From Moraxella sp. FZFQ2102 (GTDB lineage Bacteria; Pseudomonadota; Gammaproteobacteria; Pseudomonadales; Moraxellaceae), in assembly GCF_024137865.1 (NCBI RefSeq), contig NZ_CP099960.1, forward strand, positions 1 through 64,000: a DNA stretch of 64,000 nucleotides, given 5' to 3'. A program made the position numbers and the translations under genes. Below the pieces are notes generated by a model that was not told the DNA's origin, searched no databases, and saw nothing but the letters and a program-made list of their open reading frames with translations. Shown here piece by piece: positions 55,644 to 63,876 of the stretch. The stretch's first letter is position 1; each line of letters begins with the position of its first letter.

Positions 55644-56504
55644 ATGATTATTAAAGAGTTTTTTGATAAAGATAGCCAAACCTTTAGCTATGTCGTCGCT
55701 GATGACACAAGTGGTGTCTGTGTCATTATTGATAGTGTGCTTGGCTTTGATATGCCGAGTGCTCGCACCGATACCACACTTGCCGATGACATCATCGCCT
55801 ATATCAATGCACAAGCATGGACGGTAGCATGGCATCTTGAGACGCATATTCATGCCGATCATCTAAGTGCTGCCAGTTATCTGAAATCAAAACTCGGTGG
55901 CAAAATCGCCATCAGTCATCGCATTGATGAAGTACAAAGTATCTTTGGTGAGATTTATCATCTGGATTTTAAGTCCGCCAATGCAATGATGGGGTTTGAT
56001 TATTTTTTTCAAGATGATGAAAGCTTTGCAATCGGTACATTATCCGCCACAGCGATTGCAACACCAGGCCACACGCCTGCTTGCATGAGCTATTTGATTG
56101 ATGATGCGGTTTTTGTCGGTGATACGCTATTTATGCCAGACTATGGCACAGCTCGTTGTGATTTTCCTAAGGGCAGCAGTCAGACCCTATACCAATCGGT
56201 TCAAAAACTCTACACATTGCCGGATGTAACCAAAGTTTTTCTGTGCCACGATTATTTGCCAAAGTCTCGTGATGAATTCTGTCACCAAACCACCATTGGT
56301 ACCCAAAAACAGCACAATATTCACATCAATACGACCGTCAATCAAGAACAATTTGTTGCCATGCGTGATGCCAAAGATCGCACCCTAGCCATGCCTAAGC
56401 TACTTTTGCCATCCATTCAGGTCAATTTGCAAGCGGGTAATTTGCCACAAGCAGAGGATAATGACATCAGCTATCTTAAGATTCCGTTGAATCAGTTTAG
56501 ATAA
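55644..56504 (+). CDS. blh: Blh/ETHE1-like persulfide dioxygenase (metallo-beta-lactamase fold)
   Basis: Probably oxidises glutathione persulfide to sulfite and glutathione. The 286-residue protein has the MBL motif ETHIHADHLSAASYL, a later His in ATPGHTPACMSYL, and FVGDTLFMPDYGTARCDFPKG typical of the Blh/ETHE1 group, plus FLCHDYLPKSRDEF. The start at 55644 is preferred over 55617, which lies inside the previous gene. No sulfide:quinone reductase is adjacent, so the operon may handle persulfides formed elsewhere. A strong terminator follows. Confidence 0.85.
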   Translation: MIIKEFFDKDSQTFSYVVADDTSGVCVIIDSVLGFDMPSARTDTTLADDIIAYINAQAWTVAWHLETHIHADHLSAASYLKSKLGGKIAISHRIDEVQSIFGEIYHLDFKSANAMMGFDYFFQDDESFAIGTLSATAIATPGHTPACMSYLIDDAVFVGDTLFMPDYGTARCDFPKGSSQTLYQSVQKLYTLPDVTKVFLCHDYLPKSRDEFCHQTTIGTQKQHNIHINTTVNQEQFVAMRDAKDRTLAMPKLLLPSIQVNLQAGNLPQAEDNDISYLKIPLNQFR

Positions 56505-56529
56505 ATCTGTCTTGTTTGTCATTTATATC

Positions 56530-56570
56530 AAGCAGCAGCTGGAATTAATCTAAGCTGCTGCTTTATTTTG
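56530..56570 (+). terminator. Terminator of the persulfide operon
   Basis: AAGCAGCAGCT (56530-56540) pairs exactly with AGCTGCTGCTT (56553-56563), then TATTTTG; 25 bp beyond the stop. Confidence 0.9.
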
Positions 56571-56667
56571 AGGATTCTCGTGATGCAAAGAACCTTAAGC
56601 AAGTGTAAATCTTATGATTTATTATGTAAAAATAACAAATAATCAAGAATTATGACAAAAATTTAAC

Positions 56668-56841
56668 TTGCCATAATCGGATGAAATCAGTATATTAAGT
56701 TATCACTTGTTCATTCAGTTAATTTCACATGTGCTGCAAGTGGTGGGTTAATACACACTGTTTATGGTGTATTTTAAATGGAAAGCGGTTACATGATAAC
56801 GGAATTTATCATTTAACTGAGCTAATTTCAAAGGAGTTGTT
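56668..56841 (+). promoter_or_regulatory. Promoter and long structured leader of the alcohol dehydrogenase gene
   Basis: TTGCCA (56668-56673) and TATATT (56691-56696) are separated by exactly 17 bp. A transcript from here would have a leader of about 140 nt. The leader contains AATACAC/GTGTATT (56750-56756 with 56767-56773) and TGATAA/TTATCA (56794-56799 with 56806-56811) hairpins, the second about 30 bp before AAAGGAG and the ATG. No known riboswitch is recognised. The rest of the 337-bp gap (56571-56667) holds nothing I can name. Confidence 0.5.
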
Positions 56842-58014
56842 ATGGCGTTTAAGCAAATTCAAGACTACACCCGTGGTTTTTATATCCCTTGCGTTTCTTT
56901 ATTTGGTGCAGGTTGCGTCCAAGAGATTGGCGAACAAGCCAAAAATTTGGGTGCAAAAAAAGCATTGATTGTTACCGATCAAGGTCTGCACAAAGCTGGT
57001 GTTGCCGACACCATCGCCGAGCATCTAAAAAAAGCCAATGTGGATAGCCATATTTATTCAGGTGCCGAACCCAACCCAACTGACAAAAATGTTCATGATG
57101 GCGTGGATGTATTTAACGATCAAGGTTGTGATTTTATTGTTTCCTTGGGTGGTGGCTCATCGCACGACTGTGCCAAAGGCATTGGACTGGTAACAGCGGG
57201 CGGCGGCAATATCCGAGATTATGAAGGACTGGATAAAAGCAGCGTACCGATGACGCCCTTAATTTCTGTCAATACCACCGCTGGCACAGCGTCTGAAATG
57301 ACCCGTTTTTGTATTATTACCAATACCGATACGCATGTAAAGATGGCGATTGTTGATTGGCGCTGCACACCATTGATCGCTATTAACGATCCTCGCTTAT
57401 TGGTGCCTAAGCCTGCTTCACTGACAGCGGCAACTGGTATGGATGCACTGACGCACGCCATAGAAGCGTATGTATCAACCGATGCCACGCCGATTACTGA
57501 TGCTTGTGCCGAAAAAGCCATTGTCATGATCCAAAAATGGCTGCGTCAAGCGGTGGCTAATGGCGAAAATATTGAAGCAAGAGAAGCGATGAGTTATGCC
57601 CAATATTTGGCAGGCATGGCATTTAATAATGCATCACTGGGCTATGTACATGCGATGGCACACCAACTTGGTGGATTTTATAATTTACCGCATGGCGTGT
57701 GTAATGCTGTATTATTGCCACATGTATGTGAATTCAACCTCATCGCCGCACCTGAACGCTATGCTGCCATCGCCAAGCTTCTTGGTGTTGACACTTATGG
57801 ACTGACACCGATGCAAGCAGGCTATGCTGCCATTGATGCCATCAAGGACTTAGCGGCCGATGTCGGCATTCCAAATGGTCTGACGAAACTGGGCGTCAAA
57901 GAGCAGGATCTGGATGTCATGGCAACCAATGCCCAAAATGATGCTTGTATGCTAACCAATCCAAGAAAAGCCACGCATGCACAAGTTGTGGAAATCTTTA
58001 AAGCAGCAATGTAG
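56842..58014 (+). CDS. Iron-containing alcohol dehydrogenase
   Basis: NAD-dependent type III alcohol dehydrogenase of 390 residues, of the YiaY/EutG/AdhB class. Cofactor motif VSLGGGSSHDCAKGIGL (about residues 95-111), NTTAGTASEMTRF, and the metal ligands in GMDALTHAIEAYVS and GYVHAMAHQLGGFYNLPHGVCNA. It probably interconverts short-chain alcohols and aldehydes; the natural substrate is not clear. AAAGGAG sits six bases before the ATG. It stands alone with its own promoter and terminator. Confidence 0.9.
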   Translation: MAFKQIQDYTRGFYIPCVSLFGAGCVQEIGEQAKNLGAKKALIVTDQGLHKAGVADTIAEHLKKANVDSHIYSGAEPNPTDKNVHDGVDVFNDQGCDFIVSLGGGSSHDCAKGIGLVTAGGGNIRDYEGLDKSSVPMTPLISVNTTAGTASEMTRFCIITNTDTHVKMAIVDWRCTPLIAINDPRLLVPKPASLTAATGMDALTHAIEAYVSTDATPITDACAEKAIVMIQKWLRQAVANGENIEAREAMSYAQYLAGMAFNNASLGYVHAMAHQLGGFYNLPHGVCNAVLLPHVCEFNLIAAPERYAAIAKLLGVDTYGLTPMQAGYAAIDAIKDLAADVGIPNGLTKLGVKEQDLDVMATNAQNDACMLTNPRKATHAQVVEIFKAAM

Positions 58015-58049
58015 AGCATCAAATATTCATAAGCCAATCTAAGAGCCTG

Positions 58050-58088
58050 CACCCCAAACGCTTAAGATAAGCCTTTGGGGTGTTTTAT
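58050..58088 (+). terminator. Terminator of the alcohol dehydrogenase gene
   Basis: CACCCCAAA (58050-58058) pairs exactly with TTTGGGGTG (58074-58082) with an inner GCTTA/TAAGC stem, followed by TTTTATT. It also lies just beyond the convergent radA stop. Confidence 0.85.
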
Positions 58089-58104
58089 TCATCCAAATGC
58101 CGCC

Positions 58105-59526
58105 CTATCCATCAATCTCAAACGCTTGATAAATCGCATCATCTAGTCTATCCACGGCAATGATGGTGATGCCTGCAAACTGACGACTGCCTGCTTGTGG
58201 TGCGTTGGCTCTGGGGACGATGGCATGGGTAAAGCCGTGTTTCATGGCTTCTTTTAGGCGTTCTTGACCGTTTGGCACAGGGCGAATCTCCCCTGACAGA
58301 CCCACTTCACCAAATACGCACAGACGATTTGGCAATGCTTTTTCACGGATGCTGGATGCACAGGCGAGCAATACCGCCAAATCCGAACCTGTCTCCATCA
58401 CCTTGACACCACCGACGACATTGACATACACATCCATGCCACTGGTGTGAATACCACCATGACGGTGCATGACCGCCAAGAGCATAGACAATCTTTGATA
58501 ATCAAGACCAAGCGCCATGCGTCGTGGCTGAGCCTGCGAACTATCCACCAATGCCTGCACTTCAACCAGTAACGGTCGAGTGCCTTCACGACTGACCATC
58601 ACCACCGACCCTGCAATCGGCTTATCATAGCGACTCAAAAAAATCGCCGACGGGTTGGCAACTTCTTTTAGCCCCGTATCTGTCATGCCAAAAATACCCA
58701 GTTCATTAACCGCCCCAAAACGGTTCTTCACCGCACGAATCATACGAAAGCGACTGTCCGACTCCCCTTCAAAATACAGCACCGTATCCACCATATGCTC
58801 AAGCACACGAGGTCCAGCCAGCGCCCCTTCTTTGGTCACATGACCCACCAAAAACAGCGCTGTGCCTGTCTGCTTGGCATAGCGAGTCAAAATCGCCGCC
58901 GACTCACGAATCTGCGCCACACCCCCAGGTGCGGACTGTATCATCTCAGTAAATAGTGTCTGAATCGAGTCAATCACCGCAATCGCTGGCTGCTCTGCGG
59001 TCAACGCCATGCAGATGGTATCAACATTGGTCTCAGCCAGCACTCGCAGGCGGTCAGTCGGTAAGCCCAATCGCTTGGCGCGCATCGCCACCTGCGACAG
59101 ACTCTCTTCACCAGTGATATAAAGCGCAGAACCTGATAGACTGTCACTTGCTGCCATATTAATGGCAGTTTGCAATAAAATCGTCGATTTGCCAATCCCT
59201 GGATCACCGCCAATCAGCACCACCGACCCTGCCACAAGTCCACCGCCCAGCACACGGTCAAACTCGCCAATCCCTGTCGGCATCCGAGTCTCCAGCGTCA
59301 CGCCAACATTGTCCAGCGTCATCACGCCACTGGTTGCCCCTGCATAGTTGGCAGTCTTACGAGGAGCAGCTACTGTACTGCTTGATTTTTTGGTGTGATG
59401 TGGTAAGACAGTGTTGGATGCTTCAATCAGTGTATTCCACTCTCCGCAGTCGGTACATTGCCCTGCCCATTTGCCATACATCGCACCGCAATTTTGGCAG
59501 ACATAGCTAGATTTGGCCTTTGCCAT
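58105..59526 (-). CDS. radA: DNA repair protein RadA
   Basis: RecA-like ATPase that drives branch migration in recombination repair. The 473-residue protein has an N-terminal zinc finger (CQNCGAMYGKWAGQCTDCGEW), Walker A GGDPGIGKST, Walker B AIAVIDSIQTL, the diagnostic KNRFG motif in RAVKNRFGAVNELGIF, and the C-terminal Lon-like domain (GMDVYVNVVGGVKVMETGSD, CVFGEVGLSGEIRPV). The ATG at 59526 has AGGAAA upstream and removes 16 unrelated residues. Confidence 0.96.
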   Translation of the reverse strand: MAKAKSSYVCQNCGAMYGKWAGQCTDCGEWNTLIEASNTVLPHHTKKSSSTVAAPRKTANYAGATSGVMTLDNVGVTLETRMPTGIGEFDRVLGGGLVAGSVVLIGGDPGIGKSTILLQTAINMAASDSLSGSALYITGEESLSQVAMRAKRLGLPTDRLRVLAETNVDTICMALTAEQPAIAVIDSIQTLFTEMIQSAPGGVAQIRESAAILTRYAKQTGTALFLVGHVTKEGALAGPRVLEHMVDTVLYFEGESDSRFRMIRAVKNRFGAVNELGIFGMTDTGLKEVANPSAIFLSRYDKPIAGSVVMVSREGTRPLLVEVQALVDSSQAQPRRMALGLDYQRLSMLLAVMHRHGGIHTSGMDVYVNVVGGVKVMETGSDLAVLLACASSIREKALPNRLCVFGEVGLSGEIRPVPNGQERLKEAMKHGFTHAIVPRANAPQAGSRQFAGITIIAVDRLDDAIYQAFEIDG

Positions 59527-59620
59527 GAGATTTTTCCTATGGTAAATCAATGATAAATTGGCAAATTGTAGCATTTTTAGGGATTTTTGGACAAGGTTTT
59601 ACATAGCACAGCCCAAACAA

Positions 59621-59651
59621 AAAAAGCCCAAATCCGTGATTTGAGCTTTTT
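59621..59651 (-). terminator. Terminator of the basic-repeat protein gene
   Basis: AAAAAGCCCAAATC (59621-59634) pairs with GATTTGAGCTTTTT (59638-59651) with one mismatch and a 3-base loop, 23 bp beyond the stop on the minus strand. Confidence 0.8.
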
Positions 59652-59673
59652 GCCTAATTCAGGTGTCAGCGAT

Positions 59674-60465
59674 TTAGCTATAATGCACCGGCTCTTCGTC
59701 ATAGACGTGTGCGTGCCAAAAATTCGCCTGACGCTGAACCACACTTGCGATCGCTGCATGAATCATGGCTTGTCCGACCATGCGCACATCCATACCAAGC
59801 ATTTCTTTAACTTTATCCGAAAACTCGATACTCACAAGCATCTCATCACTACCCATCTCTCGCAGCACCATCACGCCTTGCTCATTTTCGACAAATTCCA
59901 GCATCGTTTCTTGCGCAAGCTGACGATTTCTTGATTTGCCTTTGGTTTGTGTGTCGGACTTTTTACGGCGTGTGCGTTTTTTGGGTGCGCCGGTTTCTGC
60001 CTGAGACTGCTCTGCTTTGACATCAGTATCGACATCGGAAGCAGTATTTTCGCCATCAGCGACTTTTTTACGACGCGTGCGTTTTTTTGGTGTAGTTTCG
60101 GCTTGATCAGCGCCCGCTAAAGCTGATTGATCATTTTGTGCTGCATTAGCATCAGTATCAGCAGTTTTTTTGCGTCGCGTACGGCGTTTTTTTGGTGCAT
60201 CATTGGCAGCCAAAGGCGATGGCACGCCAAGCTCTTCTGCCATTTTCTCGACAATCTGTGGATCAATGCGTTCAGCGATCGCCATCGCCAGTGCATCGGT
60301 GACTTTAGGATTGGCACCAAACTCCATTTCCATAAAAAACAACTCATGCAGCACCGCTAGCGCGTCATCATCGCTCAGATCTGCACTGCACAAATCACTG
60401 ATCATCTGCAGACGCTCAGCGATGGTTAAGTCTTGCCATTCTTGTAATTGTTCGGTATTGTACAT
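59674..60465 (-). CDS. Unknown protein with three basic PKKRTRRKK repeats
   Basis: A 263-residue protein I do not recognise. The first 85 residues are helical and acidic (LTIAERLQMISDLCSADL, DDALAVLHELFFMEMEFGA). Residues about 90-180 are a linker with three near-identical basic repeats at 91-100 (PKKRRTRRKK), 126-134 and 161-169 (PKKRTRRKK), evenly spaced by 35 residues of acidic Asp/Ala/Gln/Glu-rich sequence. The C-terminal 80 residues look globular (SVEFSDKVKEMLGMDV-like core, AMIHAAIASVVQRQANFWHAH). The basic repeats suggest nucleic-acid or polyanion binding. The ATG at 60465 is used; a longer frame starts with TTG. Confidence 0.65.
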   Translation of the reverse strand: MYNTEQLQEWQDLTIAERLQMISDLCSADLSDDDALAVLHELFFMEMEFGANPKVTDALAMAIAERIDPQIVEKMAEELGVPSPLAANDAPKKRRTRRKKTADTDANAAQNDQSALAGADQAETTPKKRTRRKKVADGENTASDVDTDVKAEQSQAETGAPKKRTRRKKSDTQTKGKSRNRQLAQETMLEFVENEQGVMVLREMGSDEMLVSIEFSDKVKEMLGMDVRMVGQAMIHAAIASVVQRQANFWHAHVYDEEPVHYS

Positions 60466-60528
60466 ATCTTTGTTGTTTTTCCTAGCCAATTTATCCTATT
60501 TATAAGGCTTATTTTGAGATTTTCAAGC

Positions 60529-60831
60529 TCATCGCCAATAGCGAAGCTTAGCCATCATAAATAAAAACGCCACAAACATCCCCAGATAATACGCCATCTT
60601 GACATCAAAGCTGTCATCGCGCCACTTCATCGGCATGGCAACAAGCGCAGTAAAAGCAGGAATGATGATCAAACAAACCAGCCAATTTTCTAGTACGTGC
60701 AGCCACCCTTCTAGTCCACCATAACGCAGACCCGACAGCCCAATCAGCAGACAGGCGATAATTAATAATAAAATCATACCCTTAGGAATGCCCTTAGGCG
60801 TGATAATATCAGGAATGAACTTGCTAAGCAT
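60529..60831 (-). CDS. Small membrane protein of unknown function
   Basis: A 100-residue protein with three predicted membrane helices (GMILLLIIACLLIGLSGL, LVCLIIIPAFTALVAMPM, AYYLGMFVAFLFMMAKL). Its ATG overlaps the stop of the gene before it (TGATG), so translation is coupled to the rpe unit. I recognise no family. It is the last gene of the rpe run. Confidence 0.6.
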   Translation of the reverse strand: MLSKFIPDIITPKGIPKGMILLLIIACLLIGLSGLRYGGLEGWLHVLENWLVCLIIIPAFTALVAMPMKWRDDSFDVKMAYYLGMFVAFLFMMAKLRYWR

Positions 60832-61133
60832 CAGCTATACACCCCCATGATGGACAATAAGGCGACGGTGGATAATAGCCAGCCGAATGTCAATGCGTTG
60901 CGCGGATGGATATTTGTCTTACCCATTTTATTCAGTCCCACACTGCCAAGCCATATCAGCACAGGCACGCCGATAACAAAGCTTGGCACAACAACGGCAG
61001 CATGACGCATCACTTCACCGACATCATCGCCGAACATCAAGCGAAAGCCATAGCCTGCTATACTCAGCAAGATACTCGCCAAGCAAAGCCCGATGGTGAA
61101 ACTCATCGGCACAACGCTTTTTTGCCCGCTCAT
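60831..61133 (-). CDS. Small membrane protein of unknown function, coupled to rpe
   Basis: A 100-residue protein with three predicted helices (FTIGLCLASILLSIAGYGF, AAVVVPSFVIGVPVLIWLG, ALTFGWLLSTVALLSIMGV). The ATG at 61133 overlaps the rpe stop (TGATG). With the next gene it forms a pair of similar-sized polytopic proteins. I recognise no family; the rpe link may only be for expression. Confidence 0.6.
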   Translation of the reverse strand: MSGQKSVVPMSFTIGLCLASILLSIAGYGFRLMFGDDVGEVMRHAAVVVPSFVIGVPVLIWLGSVGLNKMGKTNIHPRNALTFGWLLSTVALLSIMGVYS

Positions 61134-61810
61134 CAAGCACCTACCTTGGCAAGCTCAGCACGCATCGCATCGATGACTGCTTTATAATCAGGCTGATTAA
61201 AAATCGCACTACCTGCAACAAACATATCCGCACCCGCTTCAGCGATCGCACGAATATTAGCAACATTGACACCGCCATCAACTTCTAGGCGAATATCACG
61301 ACCGCTGGCATCGATACGCTGACGCACTTCTTTGAGTTTATTGAGCGTGCCATCGATGAATTTTTGACCGCCAAAGCCAGGGTTTACGCTCATCAGCAGA
61401 ATTTGATCCACTTTATCAATGGTATAATCCAGATAATGTAGTGGCGTGGCAGGATTGAATACCAAGCCACACTTAGCGCCACCATCTTTGATCAGCTGCA
61501 AGCTGCGATCGATGTGCTGAGTCGCTTCGGGATGAAAGGTGATGATATCCGCTCCAGCTTTTAAAAACTCTTCAATCATACGATCCACAGGCGATACCAT
61601 CAGGTGCACATCAATGGGCGCGGTAATGCCGTAGTCTTTGAGCGCTTGGCAAACCATCGCACCAAAGGTCAGATTGGGTACATAATGATTGTCCATGACA
61701 TCAAAATGCACCACATCAGCACCAGCATCCATCACGGCTTTGACATCATCGCCCAGACGCGCAAAATCTGCTGATAAAATCGAAGGAGCAATCAAAAAAG
61801 GCTTGGTCAT
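61133..61810 (-). CDS. rpe: Ribulose-phosphate 3-epimerase
   Basis: Interconverts ribulose 5-phosphate and xylulose 5-phosphate in the pentose phosphate pathway. The 225-residue TIM-barrel protein has the N-terminal [15 protein letters not shown], the metal-binding [34 protein letters not shown] and the C-terminal [28 protein letters not shown]. The ATG at 61810 removes 27 unrelated residues of a longer frame. It is the first gene of a three-gene run; the common downstream gph is absent. Confidence 0.96.
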   Translation of the reverse strand: MTKPFLIAPSILSADFARLGDDVKAVMDAGADVVHFDVMDNHYVPNLTFGAMVCQALKDYGITAPIDVHLMVSPVDRMIEEFLKAGADIITFHPEATQHIDRSLQLIKDGGAKCGLVFNPATPLHYLDYTIDKVDQILLMSVNPGFGGQKFIDGTLNKLKEVRQRIDASGRDIRLEVDGGVNVANIRAIAEAGADMFVAGSAIFNQPDYKAVIDAMRAELAKVGA

Positions 61811-61890
61811 AATCAGTTTTCCAAAATAATGATAAATTTCGCTTATGATACCAAATTTATACCCAAACGAAAAGAAATTCAGCACAAACA

Positions 61891-61921
61891 AAAACGGCTT
61901 GGCAATGAGCCAAACCGTTTT
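61891..61921 (-). terminator. Terminator of the OmpP1/FadL gene
   Basis: AAAACGGCTTGGC (61891-61903) pairs with GCCAAACCGTTTT (61909-61921) with one mismatch, 18 bp beyond the stop; a T-rich tract follows on the minus strand. Confidence 0.8.
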
Positions 61922-61938
61922 CGTGTGTCATCGACGGA

Positions 61939-63432
61939 TTATTTTGCTTGATAAGCAAGTTTCACACCTGCGATGAAGCCGTCATTATCCGTGAATTCAC
62001 CCACATGCGCGCCAGTCGGCAGCTGCGCGGTTGCATCACCGAATTTCAGATATTTACCGCCTACTGACACTGACCATTCTGGGGTCACATTATACTTAGC
62101 ACCCAGACCAAAGCTCCAGTAGCCCTCGATTGGACCTAGAGAAGTTGCAGGGTTGCCTGCGCCTGAGTCATAGCCCACTGCACCTGATACTGCCAGTTTG
62201 TCGCTTAGCTTTTTACCCAAGCCCACTTCAGCTGACCATTGGTCTTTTGAATAGCTCACGATTGGCAAGCCATTTGGATAAGCGGTTGGGTTAGACATAC
62301 GCGCTGCATCTGAATAAGTTGGCGGCGTGATGTTAAAGTCTGACCATGGCACATAGCGTACTTTGGCAGTCAATAGCGTGGTTGGATTGACACCTGTTTG
62401 GAAGTCAAGGTTTACTGACTCTGGTAGTTTTACTTTAAAGTTACGACCTGTGGTTGGCTCGATACCGCGCAATGCCAAGTTCGGGAAAGTTTCAGCCATG
62501 TGCGTTTCGTGCTCGATCTCAGAGCGATAAGTCAGTGCTGCTTTTAGAGCGATCTCAGGCTTGCTATAAGCAATACCTGCTACCCAACCCACATCAGTAT
62601 CAGTACTCATGCGTGCATCATAACCTTGTGCACCTTGATAAGTCACACCGCGCAGATGTACTCGACCATTTAGGCGTTGAATCGCTGGACCGCCGTAGAT
62701 TTGGAAATTGCGCTTTTCACCAAATTTGGCACCAACCAAAGCAGTCACATTATTGGTGCGAATCTCAACATTGGTGCCCTCCCCATCTAGTGCTGCGGCA
62801 TTATTTGCTACAGTATCAAGCTTTGCACCCGCATCAGCAAGATCCTTAACAATCGCTGGATTGCTCAATGCAACTTGCAATCCAGCTTGCTGCGCAACAG
62901 GAAGGCTTGCAATTGCTGGGTATTGTGCTAATAGTGTAGGGTTTTTTAATGCAGCTGCAAGCATCTTGGCTTTTTCGGGCGTATCAATAGAATCAGCCAA
63001 TTGTCCAGCCACTGCCTTAAGAGAATCTGGCAATGCTGTATTTGCCAATTCCCCCTTAATCAACGCAACACCTGCCACCGTTGCACTATTGCCATTCGCT
63101 ACAAAGTTATTATCGCCATGATATTGTACCGCTGCACCAAATGGCTCATCATACAGCACACCGACACTAAAGCGATCATTGATATCGCCTTTGACACCGA
63201 AACGGAAAAAGTCATACGCTTCAGCCGCGTCACCCACACTGTTACCACTGGTGTCTTTACCAGTCACATCAGCGTCGATATAGGTATAAACCGCTTCCGC
63301 ATAAGTGCCATCTTGTAAAAATGCAGTCACATCTTGACCTGAACGATCTAAGCCTGCCGCTTGGGCGGTGGTCGCTGCCAATCCTGCAACGACAGCCAGG
63401 CTTAGTGCTTTATAGCCAAATGATACAGTCAT
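61939..63432 (-). CDS. OmpP1/FadL-family outer-membrane porin (OMP E-like)
   Basis: Outer-membrane beta-barrel of the long-chain fatty acid transporter family, related to OMP E of Moraxella catarrhalis. The 497-residue protein has a signal peptide (SLAVVAGLAATTAQA, cleaved before AGLDRSG), repeated amphipathic strands (RFGVKGDINDRFSVGVLYDEPFG, WVAGIAYSKPEIALKAALTYRSEI) and a C-terminal FIAGVKLAYQAK strand. An Ala/Leu-rich helical insertion of about 90 residues (precursor residues about 124-214) follows an early barrel strand. GGAGA precedes the ATG at 63432. It is preceded by an AT-rich leader. Confidence 0.88.
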   Translation of the reverse strand: MTVSFGYKALSLAVVAGLAATTAQAAGLDRSGQDVTAFLQDGTYAEAVYTYIDADVTGKDTSGNSVGDAAEAYDFFRFGVKGDINDRFSVGVLYDEPFGAAVQYHGDNNFVANGNSATVAGVALIKGELANTALPDSLKAVAGQLADSIDTPEKAKMLAAALKNPTLLAQYPAIASLPVAQQAGLQVALSNPAIVKDLADAGAKLDTVANNAAALDGEGTNVEIRTNNVTALVGAKFGEKRNFQIYGGPAIQRLNGRVHLRGVTYQGAQGYDARMSTDTDVGWVAGIAYSKPEIALKAALTYRSEIEHETHMAETFPNLALRGIEPTTGRNFKVKLPESVNLDFQTGVNPTTLLTAKVRYVPWSDFNITPPTYSDAARMSNPTAYPNGLPIVSYSKDQWSAEVGLGKKLSDKLAVSGAVGYDSGAGNPATSLGPIEGYWSFGLGAKYNVTPEWSVSVGGKYLKFGDATAQLPTGAHVGEFTDNDGFIAGVKLAYQAK

Positions 63433-63639
63433 ATTAATCTCCAATAAAAGTTCCCTAAAAACAAAACGCGCCATATTCCTTTAGTTCGGCAGCCGTCTTG
63501 TCTTTCGTATATTAAAACAAAACAAAACGCAACACAAGCGAAAAAATGCACAAATTCAAGAAATAGTTTGATATTTTTGAATACTGATTCGTCATTGCTC
63601 GCGATTTGGACGCCATCACTTATGCGCAGCTTATGTATA

Positions 63640-63876
63640 TTAATAATGCGGCGGCTTATCAGCAAGCAGATCAAATGGTGCAATGCCCACTTCATCTTTG
63701 GCGGTTACTTGCTGATACACAAGGCGCAATTGGTCTTGTAAATCGGTCAATTGGCGGTCTTGGCGCGCGATGACATCGTTAAGCTTATCGCACATATCTT
63801 CCAAAAAACTGATACGCGTCTGCAGCTCTATCAGCGCGTCTTCTACACTGTGATCAGCATGGGTTGTCTTTGGCAT
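63640..63876 (-). CDS. slyX: SlyX family protein
   Basis: A 78-residue coiled-coil protein of unknown function. Residues 12-58 are a coiled coil (VEDALIELQTRISFLEDMCDKLNDVIARQDRQ), and the C-terminus ends in the DKPPHY signature of SlyX proteins. Length matches the family (72). It lies alone upstream of the porin gene, in the same orientation. The remaining 124 bp to the window end hold no gene I can see. Confidence 0.9.
   Translation of the reverse strand: MPKTTHADHSVEDALIELQTRISFLEDMCDKLNDVIARQDRQLTDLQDQLRLVYQQVTAKDEVGIAPFDLLADKPPHY

Noticed and set aside
59674..60465. Basic repeats as a frameshift or low-complexity artefact of a shadow frame
   Set aside because: The frame has a normal start, a terminator, well-composed end domains and no competing long frame, so it is a real gene.
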